A DNA stretch of 64,000 nt from Volvox africanus. Lineage: Eukaryota; Chlorophyta; Chlorophyceae; Chlamydomonadales; Volvocaceae. Below are positions 62,591 to 64,000 of the stretch, piece after piece. How positions within the stretch are numbered: the stretch's first letter is position 1; the number at the start of each line of letters is the position of its first letter. The notes under the pieces were generated by a model. It saw only the letters and a program-made list of their open reading frames with translations. It did not search any database and had not been told where the DNA came from. The stretch is taken from NCBI GenBank assembly GCA_030268105.1, contig BSDZ01000025.1, forward strand, positions 806,001 through 870,000. The letters run 5' to 3'. The position numbers were made by a program, and so were the translations under genes.

Positions 62591-64000
62591 TCATGTTACT
62601 AATGTCTCACTCACCCGGAGTGTCGTACGCAGCGCACGTGATACTGCCGAGTCCGCTCCGTACGGCAGCCTTCCGCACACCCGAAACCCAGCGCCGTCGC
62701 CACGGCCGGGAATACGGGGCCCAGCCGCAGCGAATGAATCCGCCGCCCTTCCATGGGAGCCGCCGTTGACTAAGACGTGGCTGCCTAACCTATATCCGCC
62801 GGAGCCTCCGCCGCCGACATTAGTGGCGGCGACGGCGGCGCCAAAACCGGTTCTGGAGCCTGGTACGGCACCACGTGTACTGCCAAGTTCGCTGAGCCCG
62901 TCGTTCGCAGGGCTGAGGGTCGCTGCATGCGGGTTGGGGCAGCCTCCACCGGGCCACATGGCGACGTCGGAGGAAGGGCGACTCCAGGGAGGCGGTGCAG
63001 CAGTAGCGGCAGCAGTAGCGGTAGCAGTGGGTCGACTGCCGCCCCAGCTTGCCGACTGACCCGTTGCCATGGAGGTGTTTACCGGGGACTCCAGCGCCAG
63101 GAACATCTTGGTGGGCCCTATGGAGGCAAGTCGGGTCAACCAGTACGACAGTTATTACGGCTGGGAAGGGGGGGCTGAGAGAGCACCCGAGCCGGGTTCA
63201 ACCTTCGCCCCCGGCCCCGGGCATCGCAGACGCGAAACCCCACTGTACGACAACATGGAAAATTGCGTCATCAGATCGCTAGTGCGCTAAATGTCACATG
63301 CCGTTTCATGACCTTTAAGCTTTAGAGGACTTTAGTCCCAAGCCCTAGTCGTAAGGGCTCGACTGGGCTCACCACCACTTTCACCACTCCCGACGGGTCT
63401 ACACGGGGTTTGTCGACATCTCCGTGTTTTCTGCCCTCACCCACCAACCATCAACCATCAACCATCCCAACAGCACAGCATTGGCACCCCCAGTCCCACA
63501 CCGCTCACGCAACGGCTTTGTCCACGCCTCTACAGAGGTCTGCGCCACCACCAGGCTCCGCATGGCCCTCCGCATTGCGGCCCGCTCCCGGTTGCTTAAA
63601 CAGGCAAGGGCAGCCGCAGCCGGGTCGGGAGCCAGCAACGGCAGGAGCGCTTGCCCACCCGACAGACCCGTGGGTCGCGGCTGATGACCAGCAGACCGAG
63701 GTGAATCCTGCTGGCCTGCCCAGGAGCCAGGAGACGGGTGAGTACATCAATAAATAATACGTATATTTTCATCTAAGATTCATATTTATGGAATGAAATT
63801 TTTATATGAAACCATTTCATATAATAGTTTATGCATATACACACACATTACGAAAAGGAGTAAAGGAGCAGCTGCGGAGCTTGAAACCGTTCATTAGCCT
63901 TCACCTTCAACTCCATTCGCACAACCAGCCGCATGACCCTTGTTGCCGCCCTCAACCTCCATCTGCGCCTCTACCGCTGGCGCCTCCGCAACCGCGCAGC
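62591..64000. other. Ambiguous coding region at the right edge
   Basis: Three weak coding candidates lie here. A plus-strand Pro/Ala-rich frame spans about 62,766-63,058, opposed by a minus-strand Gly/Ala-rich frame at 62591-63139. A plus-strand frame at 63069-63290 starts with a good ATG context (GTTGCCATGG) and reads MEVFTGDSSARNILVGPMEA. A basic Ala/Arg-rich stretch at about 63,535-63,690 may be an exon. None matches a family I know and I could not join them with phase-consistent introns. The last 250 bp are AT-rich, then resume GC-rich, possibly exon, sequence at the window edge. Confidence 0.35.

Overview
The window is nuclear DNA of a green alga, most likely a volvocine chlorophyte (Volvox/Gonium/Chlamydomonas group). 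The evidence is intron-dense genes with GT/AG splice sites at nearly every exon edge, Ala/Gly/Ser/Pro/Gln-rich low-complexity stretches inside coding exons, moderately high GC, many microsatellites, a UGUAA-type poly(A) signal, and plant-lineage proteins (a TPLATE-complex TWD40-1 subunit and a CPL3-type CTD phosphatase). The species cannot be fixed from the sequence. Gene models were built by hand from donor and acceptor sites whose phases agree across each gene, and family assignments rest on motif recall, not a database search.

Layout. 1-1194 shows no gene. 1195-4126 (-) is a two-exon low-complexity protein of unknown function. 5784-8568 (+) is a complete seven-exon RAD23. 9469-13369 (-) is a five-exon She9/Mdm33/CCDC51 (MITOK) family protein of the mitochondrial inner membrane. 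A 0.6 kb divergent intergenic region separates it from 13958-29981 (+), a 20-exon gene for TWD40-1 of the TPLATE/TSET endocytic coat complex (about 1641 aa), including a 34-nt micro-exon and a GC-AG intron. 29982-34464 holds no gene I can support, but has hairpins and a MITE-like inverted repeat. 34465-37920 (+) is a phase-consistent five-exon gene of unknown function whose 5' end is missing. 39405-44056 (+) is a five-exon RING-CH membrane E3 ligase with four membrane segments. 47107-50180 (+) is a five-exon coiled-coil protein; one of its introns carries a 1.2 kb AT-rich block with pieces of bacterial-like genes (thiolase and probably aconitase). 52610-59028 (+) is a seven-exon CPL3-like FCPH-BRCT protein with several catalytic positions changed. 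60535-61410 (+) is a proline-rich ORF built around a 24-bp minisatellite. The last 2.6 kb contains only weak coding candidates.

The genes do not form an operon or an obvious pathway. They are ordinary housekeeping genes: proteasome shuttle/DNA repair, mitochondrial membrane, endocytosis, ubiquitin ligation and transcription control. The observations most worth a second look are the bacterial-like mosaic inside the coiled-coil gene's intron, the likely loss of catalytic residues in the CPL3-like protein, and the complete TWD40-1 gene model. I found no CRISPR array, rRNA, tRNA or intact transposon.
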